Shown: in pieces, positions 23,598 through 33,995 of the stretch
Layout of the letters: every line of letters begins with the position of its first letter
Numbering within the stretch: position 1 is the stretch's first letter
Assembly (NCBI GenBank): GCA_026214975.1
Contig: CM047806.1
Location: 80,771,599 to 80,835,598 of the forward strand
Direction of reading: 5' to 3'
Source: Gentiana macrophylla
Taxonomy: Eukaryota > Streptophyta > Magnoliopsida > Gentianales > Gentianaceae
Length of the DNA stretch: 64,000 bases
Translations under genes and position numbers: made by a program
Notes under the pieces: model-generated
Told to the model about the DNA's origin: nothing
The model's input: the letters and a program-made list of their open reading frames with translations, nothing else
The model's database searches: none

Positions 23598-24418
23598 TCA
23601 GTGCCTTACCAAGAACAGCTTGACATTTAATCTTTTTACTAGCACGTATGTAATTTTATTATATGTTAACTGCCATCTAAGTGTTTTCAAGGTAAATCTC
23701 ACCTTAACGACTCTACTCCCTCACATAGACAGCTAGACACCACATCTTATCAATTACACAGACATTGATGAATTTTAATTCATCAAAGCAGAAACCTATC
23801 ACGCCGTTCCGATGGTCCCTAATTTCAACTCTTTGGAACAGTACATCTGATGCTGGATCTAAATGCATCAAAAACTCAATCAAGGCTTGTTCATGTTTAA
23901 TTAATGTTATTAGATCAAGAAACAACGTTCAAAACTCATTCCATAGCTTAAAACAACATTTTCTAAAAATTGGGGCCAATACATGCGCATTCTCTAGAAT
24001 GTGTGCATTCACTGATTAGAAACTTGCTGAAAGTTTCTATCCAGCCAATGCGTGTGCATTTCCTGCAATGCACGCGCATTGCTTATGCTGGGAATAAAAC
24101 TTAACATCCTGAAACAGCAATGCATGCACATTTTTTTTAGACCTTTATGTTTTCTTTTGTTGTTTCTTTTGGAGGTTTTCATACATTTACGTTTCGTTTG
24201 GTATTCTGATGTAATAAAGTTACATTTCTATCTTTAGATTTTTTAGTTTCTTTTCTTGGATGGTTGAAAAAAATATACCCGAGTGTTTTGCTTCCGTTTT
24301 GCTTAACTCGATACAACGTAGTAGAGGCTTACGTATAATGTGAAATTTATTTTGTATTATACATGCCAAACATTCTTTTTCCGGATAAGGACTCGGTGTC
24401 TGGGAACGGGGCGTTACA
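23598..24418 (+). repeat. Right part of the gypsy chromovirus 3' LTR
   Basis: This continues the LTR split by element B and ends GGGGCGTTACA at 24418, an end resembling known chromovirus LTRs. It holds palindrome-like motifs of the AATGCxxxxGCATT type at 24047-24060, 24067-24080 and nearby. The 24145-24418 stretch aligns loosely with LTR F (the stretch before 25398 plus 58242-58522), which helped place the boundaries. Confidence 0.6.
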
Positions 24419-24941
24419 GATTTGATAGATATTATGTACGGTAAGTAACTTTATTTCATTTATATCCAAGAAATGTATGCACAACAAAGTACTAAATGTT
24501 TAATGGTTATCGTAAAGGTGAGGTATATATTACAGTAAAAGTATATTATATTAATTTTGACCTTTTAGATGAATTACACTATACAATGTGTCTTGTATTT
24601 TCTTGAGAAACATTATATGTTAATTTGAAATGTCTAACTACGAATTCTAGTAGCCTTGGCTCAGTACCACAATAGAGACCCACTGCGGGGAGAAGGTGGG
24701 AGCACCAGAAGACGTTGTTTAGGCCTTTTGGGCAGTGACTTAGTAGTCGTTGATCCTTTTACTATGTGCTAGTTAGCATAACTAGATGTGTAGGACTAGA
24801 AGTCCCTATGAAGCCTTTTATGTGAATGAATCAGGTGGTTACAACTTGACTCGTAAACACATATGTGGATGTCTAAAAGCTAAAACGTAAATATCATTGG
24901 TAAGGCACATTTTAAAATCGAAGCATGGGACACTTACATCC
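24419..24941. other. Unassigned interval right of the chromovirus LTR
   Basis: No coding potential seen. The right half (from about 24650) resembles gypsy LTR sequence and probably is the beginning of LTR F. The boundary is not visible. Confidence 0.35.
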
Positions 24942-25398
24942 CCATTGAAGCTGTGTGTATCAAGGGAAAACGTGTAACTCCCACACTGAACACGAGTCCA
25001 TGCCCCTAGAGAGGTGCTTAATATGTCTCGGTGCATTCTCATCATGCATAGTGTCCTTTGGTATTAATGTAACAAACGTATATGTGTGAGGATGTACAAT
25101 GTGATCTAGTAGAGGATGAGTGTGATCTTCATTACAACCTATGTGGCAAATGATTGTAGACTTTATCCTGATGTATGTTATATATATTATGTATCCGTTT
25201 CTTCTACCCTTTACTAAGTACGTAAGTACTTACCCCTTCTCTCTATATTGTCCCCATCCCGAAAATGTGGTTGTCAGGATGATGATGAGTCTGGTTATGA
25301 TGACAGAGCCGACGTTTGAGCTCAAGAGATTATGATGTTATGGACTTTTATTTTATGTATTTTTGTTATTCCGTTTTGGAGAGATACTTAGTACCTTT
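24942..25398 (+). repeat. LTR F, left part (gypsy)
   Basis: A gypsy LTR segment interrupted at 25399 by element C and resumed at 58242-58522, where it ends GGGGCATCACA. It aligns loosely with the chromovirus LTR at 24145-24240 across the C insertion point. A duplicate lies at 34301-34762. Confidence 0.5.
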
Positions 25399-27143
25399 TG
25401 TTGGAAGTAGCATCCGAAAGACAAATTATTTAATTGTTTTTAGAATTAATAAATGACAGATTTATTCTCATCTTATTACTTGCTTTGTGCTTGTAAGTAA
25501 TACACTCACAAAACCCTAAGTCGTATGATATGTAGCCATATAACATAGTGTGTGTCACACGCGATGATTAAGTTTATGGTGATACCCTTGAAATGTTAGT
25601 CCGTGGTGAATTTAATCAAAGTAAGGGGTCTATTGATTAAACCACCATTAATGCGTCCAGAACACTTTATGGTGTGACCGTCTTATCCGGACCGTCGACA
25701 TTGATTGTCTAAGTGGACCATTTATATATGATGTAGTCACATAGGACTGGACCGATTTAATCTGCATTTCTCATATAATTCCGTGATTGATAAATTTTAT
25801 TAAATCACAAGATGATCATATATGGATTAACCTTAATCCTGAAGTGATTACAAACTCCTACTTGTTTCAGGATAGAGTTTGATGTGCTCGTTAAGGATCG
25901 CTAAGAGGCGCGGTCTGAATCACTTTCACGTTGGCACTATTTTGGAATGAGTGAGAAGTGTGTGTTTCACAGATATGGAATCCATTCCTTCTTGCGGGAA
26001 GTAGAAAGACAATCCCCTTATTTGTTAATCCTAAAACTGATCGATACACGGAGTTCGTATTGGTTATGAACTAATTGATTACTAGTGGGTTAATGGTATA
26101 TAAAGATGAGATGTATTGAAGAAGGTTTACGGAAAATAATCCCGCTTCATTATGGATAGTCTATGGAGGGTTAGTTTATATGTAATGATTATATCAATGG
26201 ACACTTATCGACTCGACTCGACGTTTTCAGAATAAGTTATATCTATAATCGATAGAGTTCAGTTTCGGATTTATGGTGGCGTAGTTTCGGAAATAATAAG
26301 TTGAGTGGAAATATTCAGTTCGATTAATGTTTTATTCAATTTATTGTAGTTATTAGTTATAGGTCCATGGTCTCCGGGTTGGCTCCTAACACGCGAGTGT
26401 TTTCTCATTTTATGGAACATCGAAAAAAAATTAAATAGTTGGACTATTTAATGAAAATGCGAATATTATTTATTTGGTAAATAATATGTAAAATAGAAAA
26501 GACATTTTCTATTAAATAAATGGCTTAAAAGTGACGCCCCTTTGTGATGAAATTAGGAAAAGAAATTTTTCTATATTATGTCACATCTGTAATTAATTAT
26601 CTATTTGTCGGATAATTAATGGAAAAATTAAAAGATTGATTGTATGTGAATTATCTCTTATTTTTGTTGCAAAAAATATCTTTTCCTTATGGCATTATGT
26701 TTTTGTGGTGTGAAAAAGATAACTCTCTTGATTAGTTATTTTTCTATATAAAGAGAGGTCCTCCCAACACAATACACACTTCAATATTGGCGCCACACTT
26801 AAAATAAATAAGAGAAAAATTAGTTTCTCGTTCTAGTCATTTAGGTGCATATTCGATGAGGTACTACGGCGACGTTCGACGTCCACCTGTCGTCGCAAGG
26901 AGATACAATCCGGAAGATTGTGGCATCTCCCTTTGTCGAATTTCTCATCTCTTTTGTTGAGGTAAATCTACTAACCTTCTTGTAGATTGTTAATTAATTA
27001 TGTGAATTAAAATCGTGGTAAAATCGCATGCAAATTTAATTCGTAGCTTCCGCTGTGCATGATCGAGTGTCTCGATCGGTGCTGTGAATCAGATCTGACG
27101 ATCCAATCATGGATCGGATCGGATTCGGGTTTCTGTATATCCA
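25399..27143 (+). repeat. Element C 5' LTR, copy i
   Basis: TGTTGGAAGTAGC to GTATATCCA, matching 34763-36493 and 56486-58241. A TATA-like CTATATAAAG lies at 26744-26753. Confidence 0.85.
26744..26753 (+). promoter_or_regulatory. TATA-like motif in element C LTR
   Basis: CTATATAAAG, conserved at 36095-36104 and, as CATATATAAAG, near 57825. It lies roughly 400 bases before the LTR end, as expected for the U3/R boundary. Confidence 0.5.
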
Positions 27144-27148
27144 TCATG

Positions 27149-27159
27149 TGGTATCAGAG
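27149..27159 (+). other. Primer binding site of element C, copy i
   Basis: TGGTATCAGAG five bases after the LTR end, complementary to the 3' end of initiator methionine tRNA. The second copy is at 36499-36509. Confidence 0.8.
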
Positions 27160-27428
27160 AAAGGTCAAAGCGATTTTGCGATCATGATTGCATAATTAAT
27201 TAATAAAGAGTGGAATTGAATAAATATTGCATCTTTTATATATTCGTTATATATATGCGTGATTGAATGATTTGGTTGACGAGATGGATTTGGGTTGATA
27301 CTTGTTTACCGTTAGATCTATTGTAAACCCAATTTTTCCGGATATAGGAAATTATATAATTTATTTGTTGTAATTTAATTTTCTAAAAATTAGATTTATT
27401 TAATTTTCACCGCCCTGTTGTATCTATA
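27160..27428 (+). other. 5' leader of element C, copy i
   Basis: A+T-rich untranslated leader between the primer site and the Helitron 1 insertion point. No open frame. The duplicate is at 36510-36785, and the sequence presumably resumes after 39561. Confidence 0.5.
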
Positions 27429-27549
27429 TCTATATATATTTGAAAGGTTAATTTAACCCAATTACCCGGAAGATCCGACCCAAACCCAAAAAAAAAACAC
27501 ACGGATATATAATAAATAAAAAACAAAACTGATGGCGAGTCCTGATCTT

Positions 27550-27690
27550 CGAAATCTCCTCCATAACCCCTACTGATCTTGAAGATCTCCTCCTAAACCT
27601 CCTAGATCGTTTCCAACAAACTCCTCCATAACCCCTACTGATCTTCAAGATCTCCTCCGAAACCTCCTAGATCGTTTCCAACAAATTTTA
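27550..27690. repeat. Two-copy tandem block in Helitron 1
   Basis: A block of about 65-72 bases beginning TCCTCCATAACCCCTACTGA and ending GATCGTTTCCAACAAA occurs twice in direct order. In the right Helitron copy (36915-37035) the first block is shorter by about a dozen bases. A second short pair, with CCGTTATAATGCGT, follows at 27785-27845. Confidence 0.8.
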
Positions 27691-28613
27691 TCTACGACCA
27701 CTGCTCATTCTCTTAAATCATTTTAAATCCTTGACGTTTTACGCCTCTTTAATTACATTGGCATGAGAATCACCAAATCCTCCACCGTTATAATGCGTAC
27801 CAGACCAACGAGAGTCACCTAATCCTCCGCCGTTATAATGCGTTCTAAACCGATGCAAGAGTCAAGAGAGTTTACGCCATAGCCGTTGTACCAGGTCATG
27901 TTATAAATATTTTGTTGTCATTTTTGGTGTTCACTTTCCTGAATTATTATGTCTTTTTATGTAGGACCTTTTGAATACTTATTCGGATGGAGAAAAAGGA
28001 CAGGTATTCGCTTTATTAATTGATGAGTATTACTTTTGGCTGCATTTTTATGAATGTTTTTTTTTGGCTCTACTTTTGGCAGAAATCAAGGTATGGGTAT
28101 GTTTTTGAGTCGGGCATGTAATATTATGAATTAGGAGCCGAAAATCTATCAATTTTTTTTTTTCATTTTCTGCTCCAGGATTGATTTGATTTCTCGATAA
28201 TCTTTGTTTCCAGTTTTTGCTTTAAGACTGATATGACTTCTTCCAGAACTTTCAAAGAATGAGATGCATTGATGATTTTATGAATGATTTGGCAAAGAGA
28301 GAGATGATTTGTGCAATCCAACCTTGTCGCCATTTTTTATTGTTTACATCTCCAGGTCCAATACGTAGGAAATGAACTCATGTGGTGGGTTACTTTTCAT
28401 TTTTTTTGCTCTTCTTTTTTGCACTCTTTACAAACCCTCTTCAACGTATGTTTGATGTGCATGATGTTGGTTTTTCAATTTTTATTCGGAAGGTGAAATT
28501 TTATAGCCGGATGAAAATTCTTTGGTGAATGACTGGTAGCAATTTTATTTTTATTATTTCTTTTGTAGCAAAAGGGTATAACATGAGAAGCGTTTGTGAT
28601 ACAACAAAAGGGT

Positions 28614-28729
28614 CACAACAAAGTAGCACAACACACTTTTACCCCATTGATTTTTATGAGACCAGCAGGAATCAATAAATCTCAAATCATAATCAATGGT
28701 CCAAAAGTGTGTTGCGGTACTTTGTTGCG
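28614..28729. repeat. Fold-back repeat, 116 bases
   Basis: Two arms of about 39 bases, the left starting CACAACAAAGTAGCACAACA and the right being its near-exact reverse complement, surround about 38 bases. This could be a tiny MITE or a hairpin-forming relic. No clear target duplication is seen. The duplicate is at 37956-38071. Confidence 0.75.
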
Positions 28730-29126
28730 ATTATTTTCTGCAATTTTCGTGTTGGAGTTTGCAAATGCGCTTATCTTTTTTTTCCCTTAAATTTGAAAGG
28801 TTAATTTAAAGAATTTCGAGTGGTTATTGTGTTTGGTAAATTTACATTTGTCCTCATCTTTGTTTTTCAGATCTTCGAGCGGGTGTGTGACTGCTGTGCT
28901 ATGGCCTCTTCTTCTCTTTCAAGTAATATGTTTTTTCTTTTTCATTCCTTCCCCATTTCCGGCCCATCTTTCCAAACCAAAATCATTTTGAGTGTTTTTT
29001 TTCACTAATTGTGCGAAATACTAGACATCAATTTGCAGATTTTACTTCAACATATAGGTATTCAACATAGGAGTAATGCTTCATGTAAAATGTATGTGTC
29101 TGGGTCTAATCTGCTATGAGAATGCA

Positions 29127-29131
29127 TGGTC
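29127..29131. repeat. Target site duplication of element E (left)
   Basis: TGGTC, repeated at 33996-34000. The uninterrupted site is seen in the other tandem copy near 38467. Confidence 0.95.
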
Positions 29132-29511
29132 TGTTGAAATGTAAACTTGATTTTGAGCCTTAATTTCTCAAAGAGTCCAAAATTAAATAGGCCTTAAGGT
29201 CCAAGTTCTAGAAACTTGTATGAGTCAATCTAGAATTATGTTGTAGGATGTACTTGTGTGGAGAATTCTAGAGAGTTAATAAATTATCTTGTATGGAAGA
29301 CACTAGAATAAGGTAGTAAAGGAATAAGGTGGAAGACTCTAGAAACAATCCTAGTTGAAGACTAGTACTATAAATAGGACCCAAGCCATAGTGTTTGTAT
29401 CAAGCAAAAAATCAAGAAGTTTTGAAGTAATAAAAGAAGTCTCTTCCATCAGATCTTCCTACCATCTTCCACTCTCAAATACTTCTCCATTAATAATATC
29501 TCATTCCAACA
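29132..29511 (+). repeat. Element E 5' LTR
   Basis: 380 bases. It differs from 33616-33995 at one position (G at about 29451, A in the other). A TATA-like CTATAAATAGG is at about 29369-29379. Confidence 0.95.
29369..29379 (+). promoter_or_regulatory. TATA box of element E
   Basis: CTATAAATAGG in the 5' LTR, about 130 bases before the LTR end, a plausible core promoter. The identical motif is in the 3' LTR near 33852. Confidence 0.6.
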
Positions 29512-29514
29512 AAG

Positions 29515-29526
29515 TGGTAGCAGAGC
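29515..29526 (+). other. Primer binding site of element E
   Basis: TGGTAGCAGAGC three bases after the LTR, one base different from the usual initiator methionine site (TGGTATCAGAGC). Confidence 0.75.
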
Positions 29527-29551
29527 CCAAGGTTCGTGATCATATCAAGTA

Positions 29552-30510
29552 ATGGCTAGCAAATGCATGGTTCCTTTTCAAGTCCCGATGCTCAACAAAA
29601 GCAATTATGATAATTGGAGCATCAAGATGAAGGCCCTCCTTGGATCACAAGATGTATGGGAGATAGTAGAGAAAAGGCTACGATGAGCCGAATAATGAAA
29701 GTGGTTTATCTCAAACTCAGAAGGATAGTTTGAGAGACTCAAGAAAGAGAGACAAGAAAGCTCTCTACCTCATTTATCAAGGGTTGGATGAGGATGCTTT
29801 TGAAAAGATATCGGAAGCAAAGACTGCCAAAGAGGCATGGGAGAAGCTTCAAACTTCCTATAAAGGGGCAGAACCAGTCAAGAAAGTACGTCTTCAAACC
29901 TTAAGAGCTGAGTTTGAAGCTTTGCATATGAAAGAAGGAGAAGTCGTCTCCGACTATTTCTCTAGAGTATTAACCATTACTAATCAACTAAAGAGGAATG
30001 GTGAAAAGCTCGATGACGTAAAGATCATGGAAAAGATTCTTCGATCACTAAATCCCAAGTTCGAGCATATTGTTGCTATCATCGAAGAAACTAAGGACTT
30101 GGAAGCCATGAATATAGAACAACTCTTGGGTTCCTTACAAGCTTATGAAGAAAAGAAAAAGAAAAAGGAAGAGATTGTGGAACAACTCTTCAAGACTCAA
30201 GTTAATCCAAGAAAGGAAACAAACAATCATAGTGAAAGTCAACACATTCGCCACCAGGGGATATTGTAGAGGCGCGGTCGAGGGCGAGGGCGTGGACAAG
30301 GATATGGACAACGTCGACAATCGATTGACGACAACGACAATTTTCAAAGGAGGAACTCCATCACGAGGGCGTGGAAGAGGCAACTCAAGATCAAGGAATG
30401 ATAAGTCATATGTGAAGTGTTATAATTGTGAAAAATCTGGTCACTATGCCTCCGAATGTAGAGCTCCTAAAATTAATAGAGTTGAAGAAAAGGCCAATTA
30501 TGTTGAAGAA
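29552..30510 (+). pseudogene. Element E gag with zinc knuckle
   Basis: The start codon at 29552 opens MASKCMVPFQVP, a usual beginning for this group. The first frame is lost after about 40 residues by an extra base near 29670, and the frame resumes as the 179-residue piece 29730-30269. This shows the copia gag core (ALYLIYQGLDEDAFEKIS, AKEAWEKLQTSYKG, VSDYFSRVLTITNQLKRNGE), followed by a lysine-rich helix. A TAG at 30267-30269 comes next, then an arginine-glycine-rich stretch, a further frame change near 30365, and the zinc knuckle [14 protein letters not shown] at about 30420-30462. Gag forms the particle; the knuckle binds element RNA. Confidence 0.9.
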
Positions 30511-31050
30511 AGAAATCAAGAAGATGGTACTCTACTTCTAGCTTACAAAGGCCATGAAATTGGAGAAGGATGGTACTTGGATACCGGTGCAAGCAATCAT
30601 ATGTGTGGGAGAAAAAGCATGTTCGTGGAGCTTGATGAATCTGTGAACGGGAATGTATCCTTTGGAGATGACTCTAAAATAGCGATGAAAGCGAGGTAAA
30701 ATTCTTATCCGATTGAAGAATGGACAACATCAATTCATCTCCAATGTCTATTATGTCCCAAACATGAAGAGCAACATCTTGAGTCTTGGGCAACTTTTGG
30801 AGAAAGGTTATGATATTCACTTAAGAGATAATAACCTTTCTATACGAGACAAAGCATACAACTTAATTGCTAAGGTGCCGATGACAAGGAATAGGATGTT
30901 TGTGATAAACATTCAAAACGATGTTGCAAAGTGTCTCAAGGCATGCTACAAAGATGCATCTTGGCTTTGGCATCTTCGATATGGGCATCTCAATTTTGGA
31001 GGTCTAGATTTGCTCTCCAAAAAGGAGATGGTGAGAGGATTACCCAAAGA
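30511..31050 (+). pseudogene. Element E protease and integrase zinc region
   Basis: The aspartic protease active site [11 protein letters not shown] (D-T-G) is intact at about 30572-30604, within the piece ending at 30699. A lost base near 30690 shifts the frame into 30713-31075, which has VYYVPNMKSNILSLGQLLEKG and then the gag-pre-integrase/zinc region WHLRYGHLNFGGLDLLSKKEMV. A further frame change near 31048 interrupts the zinc-binding segment before the CEGC cysteines. The DTG motif shows that the protease itself is intact in sequence. Confidence 0.85.
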
Positions 31051-31975
31051 TTCGTCATCCCGATCAAGTATGTGAAGGGTGTCTACTTGGAAAACAATTT
31101 AGGAAAAGTTTTCCGAAGGAATCCACTTCAAGAGCTCAAAATCCACTAGAACTCGTACATACAGACGTGTGTGGTCCAATCAAACCAAGCTCTCTTGGTA
31201 AGAGTAACTATTTCCTCCTCTTCATCGATGATTTTTCAAGAAAAACATGGGTGTATTTCTTGAAGCAAAAATCAGAGGTCTTTGAGATGTTTAATAAATT
31301 TAAAGTCGCCGTGGAAAAGAGAGTGGCCTAGAGATCAAAGCCTTGAGATCTGATCGGGGAGGAGAATTCACCTCAAATGAATTTCAAGAGTTTTGTAGTG
31401 CAAATGGAATACGTCGGCCATTGACGGTTCCAAGGTCCCCCCAACAAAATGGAGTCGCCGAAAGAAAGAATAGAACAATCCTTGATATGGCGAGGAGTAT
31501 GCTCAAAAGCAAGAGACTTCCAAAGGAGCTCTGGGCAGAGGCTGTTGCATCTGCAGTGTACTTGTCAAATCGGTCACCAACAAGAAGTGTATGGGGCAAG
31601 ACACCACAAGAAGCATGGAGTGGGAGGAAGCCTGAGTCTCTCATCTACGAGTTTTTCGGAGCATAGCCCATGTTCACATACAGACGAGCATAGAAGAAAG
31701 TTGGATGATAAAAGCGAGAAGTATATTTTTATTGGTTACGACTCCAACACCAAAGGATACAAGCTTTACAATCCGAATACTAGAAAAACAATCATTAGTC
31801 GAGATGTTATATTTAATGAAGAAGGAGAATGGGATTGGGAGACATGTGAGGATGACTATAACTTCTTCCCTTACATTGACGAGGACGACATGGAGCAACC
31901 AAGAGAGGAGCCCACTACCCTCCAAACTTCACCATTGCAACTACTACCCAGAAGACGTATTGTCATCAAATGAAA
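31051..31975 (+). pseudogene. Element E integrase
   Basis: The catalytic core reads across frames: HTDVCGP (first D) near 31160, LRSDRGGEF (second D) near 31345, and PQQNGVAERKNRT (E) near 31440-31470. The 107-residue piece 31343-31666 covers the last two. Frame changes lie near 31318 and around 31660-31675. The C-terminal region, with KYIFIGYDSNTKGYKLYNP and SRDVIFNEEGEWDW, is in 31449-31973. This is the family-typical D,D-35-E integrase. Confidence 0.9.
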
Positions 31976-32079
31976 GCTCGTAAGAAAGAACTCCACGCTT
32001 TAGGAGTCTACAAGAAATATATGAGGTAATAGAAAACCAAAATGATCTTACCTTATTTTGCCTTTTTCTTGATTGTGAG

Positions 32080-33608
32080 CCAATGGACTTTGAAGAGGTC
32101 ACGAGAGCCAAAAGCGGAAAGACGCAATGGATGAAGAAATAAAGGCAATTAAGAAGAATGATACTTGGGAGTTAGCTACACTTCCAAAAGGTCACAAGGC
32201 GATCGGTGTGAAGTGGGTATATAAAACAAAGAAAAATGCCAAAGGAGAAGTTGAAAGATATAAGGCGAGATTAGTGGCAAAAGGGTATAGTCAAAGAGCT
32301 GGCATCGACTACGAAGAGGTTTTTGCTCCCGTTGCTCGACTAGAAACTGTAAGACTAATCATTTCTTTGGCAGCTCAAAATAGGTGGAAAATACATCAGA
32401 TGGATGTAAAATCTGCCTTCTTAAATGGGATTCTTGAAGAAGAAGTGTATGTTCAAGAACCACCCGGTTCTGAAATCGAGGAAGTGAAGACAAAGTTTTG
32501 AAGTTAAGGAAGGCACTTTATGGGCTAAAACAAGCTCCTCGAGCATGGAATAGCCGCATAGACAAGTATTTTCAAGAGAAAAGCTTTAAGAAGTGCCCAT
32601 ACGAGCATGCTCTCTATGTTAAAAGAAAAGGCGAAAACATTCTAATAGTTTGCCTATATGTGGACGATCTGATCTTCACCGGCAACAATCCAAAAATGAT
32701 TGAGGAGTTAAAGAAGGATATGGCCAAAGAATTTGAGATGACAGATATTGGACTAATGGCATATTATCTTGGCATTGAAGTAAAACAAGAGGATCATGGA
32801 ATCTTCATCTCACAAGAAGGATACACAAGAGAGATTCTCAAAAGGTTCAAAATGGAAAATTGCAAGCCAGTAAGTACACCGATAGAGTGTGGAATCAAGT
32901 TGTCAAAATACGACAAATCAGAGAGAATAGACCCAACACTCTTTAAGAGCATGGTTGGAAGTTTACGGTACCTGACTTGTACAAGACCCGACATTCAGTA
33001 TGCGGTTGGAGTAATCGATCGTTACATGGAGAATCCAACAATAACTCACTGGAAAAGTGCAAAGAGAATTCTCCGGTATCTCAAAGGAACGATAGATTAT
33101 GGATTATACTATTCGGTTTCAGACAAGTACAAGCTTGTGGGTTACAGCGATAGTGATTGGGCCGGAGATGTGGATGACCGTAAGAGTACAACCGGCTTCG
33201 CATTCTATATGGGAGACACCACTTTCACATGGATGTCAAAGAAACAACCGATAGTCACCCTTTCTTCATGTGAAGCAGAATATGTAGCTGCTACCTCATG
33301 TGTTTGTCATCATGCGATCACAGCTCGAAATCATTAAAGGAGTTGGGGTTGGCACAAGAAGATCCAACTACTATTCGCGTGGATAACAAGTCAGCTATAG
33401 CTTTGGCCAAAAACCCAGTCCATCATGATCGAAGTAAGCATATTGATACGCGCTATCACTACATAAGGGAGTGCATTGCAAGAAAGAATGTGCAAGTGGA
33501 GTATGTGAAGACACATGATCGGGTGTGGACATCTTCACAAAACCACTTAAGCAAGAAGTCTTTGTGAAGATGAGAAACTTGATTGGAGTAAAGAAAAATC
33601 AAGTTTAA
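32080..33608 (+). pseudogene. Element E reverse transcriptase and RNase H
   Basis: The piece 32127-32501 has the N-terminal polymerase ([27 protein letters not shown] in two overlapping motifs, then [10 protein letters not shown]). After a frame change near 32500, 32498-33337 (279 residues) has YGLKQAPRAWN, the catalytic YVDD near residue 54, and the thumb (CTRPDIQYAVGV). RNase H follows (YSDSDWAGDVDDRKSTTGF, SSCEAEYVAA). Another break near 33310 leads to 33298-33567, with VDNKSAIALAKNP and SKHIDTRYHYIRE. The polyprotein stop is at 33606-33608. Active-site residues of both enzymes are present. Confidence 0.9.
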
Positions 33609-33615
33609 GAGGGGG
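33604..33615 (+). other. Polypurine tract of element E
   Basis: TTTAAGAGGGGG directly before the 3' LTR; it overlaps the end of the polyprotein stop codon region. Confidence 0.8.
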
Positions 33616-33995
33616 TGTTGAAATGTAAACTTGATTTTGAGCCTTAATTTCTCAAAGAGTCCAAAATTAAATAGGCCTTAAGGTCCAAGTTCTAGAAACT
33701 TGTATGAGTCAATCTAGAATTATGTTGTAGGATGTACTTGTGTGGAGAATTCTAGAGAGTTAATAAATTATCTTGTATGGAAGACACTAGAATAAGGTAG
33801 TAAAGGAATAAGGTGGAAGACTCTAGAAACAATCCTAGTTGAAGACTAGTACTATAAATAGGACCCAAGCCATAGTGTTTGTATCAAGCAAAAAATCAAG
33901 AAGTTTTGAAGTAATAAAAGAAGTCTCTTCCATCAAATCTTCCTACCATCTTCCACTCTCAAATACTTCTCCATTAATAATATCTCATTCCAACA
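33616..33995 (+). repeat. Element E 3' LTR
   Basis: 380 bases, matching the 5' LTR except at one base, followed by TGGTC (33996-34000). Confidence 0.95.

Larger units (their letters stand above)
27429..29131 (+). mobile_element. Helitron 1, 5' part, left copy
   Basis: It starts TCTATATATATTTGAAAG after an A, the expected Helitron 5' end. The rest of this copy continues after element E at 34001-34300, where the tandem duplication cuts it. The complete counterpart is 36786-39561. Contents: a duplicated block of about 65-72 bases (27550-27690), splice-like signals, a 116-base fold-back repeat (28614-28729), and an internal copy of the 5' terminal motif at 28791-28809. No RepHel gene is present. 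Confidence 0.6.
29132..33995 (+). mobile_element. Element E: young Ty1/copia retrotransposon
   Basis: 4864 bases with two 380-base LTRs (TGTTGAAATG to CATTCCAACA) that differ by a single base in my reading. It has a perfect 5-bp target duplication, a primer site at 29515-29526 and a polypurine tract at 33604-33615. It encodes a single gag-pol frame from 29552 to 33608 in copia order (gag, protease, integrase, reverse transcriptase, RNase H), broken by several single-base indels and a stop. The empty site in the other tandem copy proves insertion after the duplication. Clade not assigned. Confidence 0.95.

Noticed and set aside
28596..28790. 64-residue frame across the fold-back repeat
   Set aside because: It runs through both arms of an inverted repeat and has no recognisable features.
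31384..31925. Minus-strand frames of 83 to 86 residues opposite element E integrase
   Set aside because: Shadows of the plus-strand pol, which carries the catalytic motifs.
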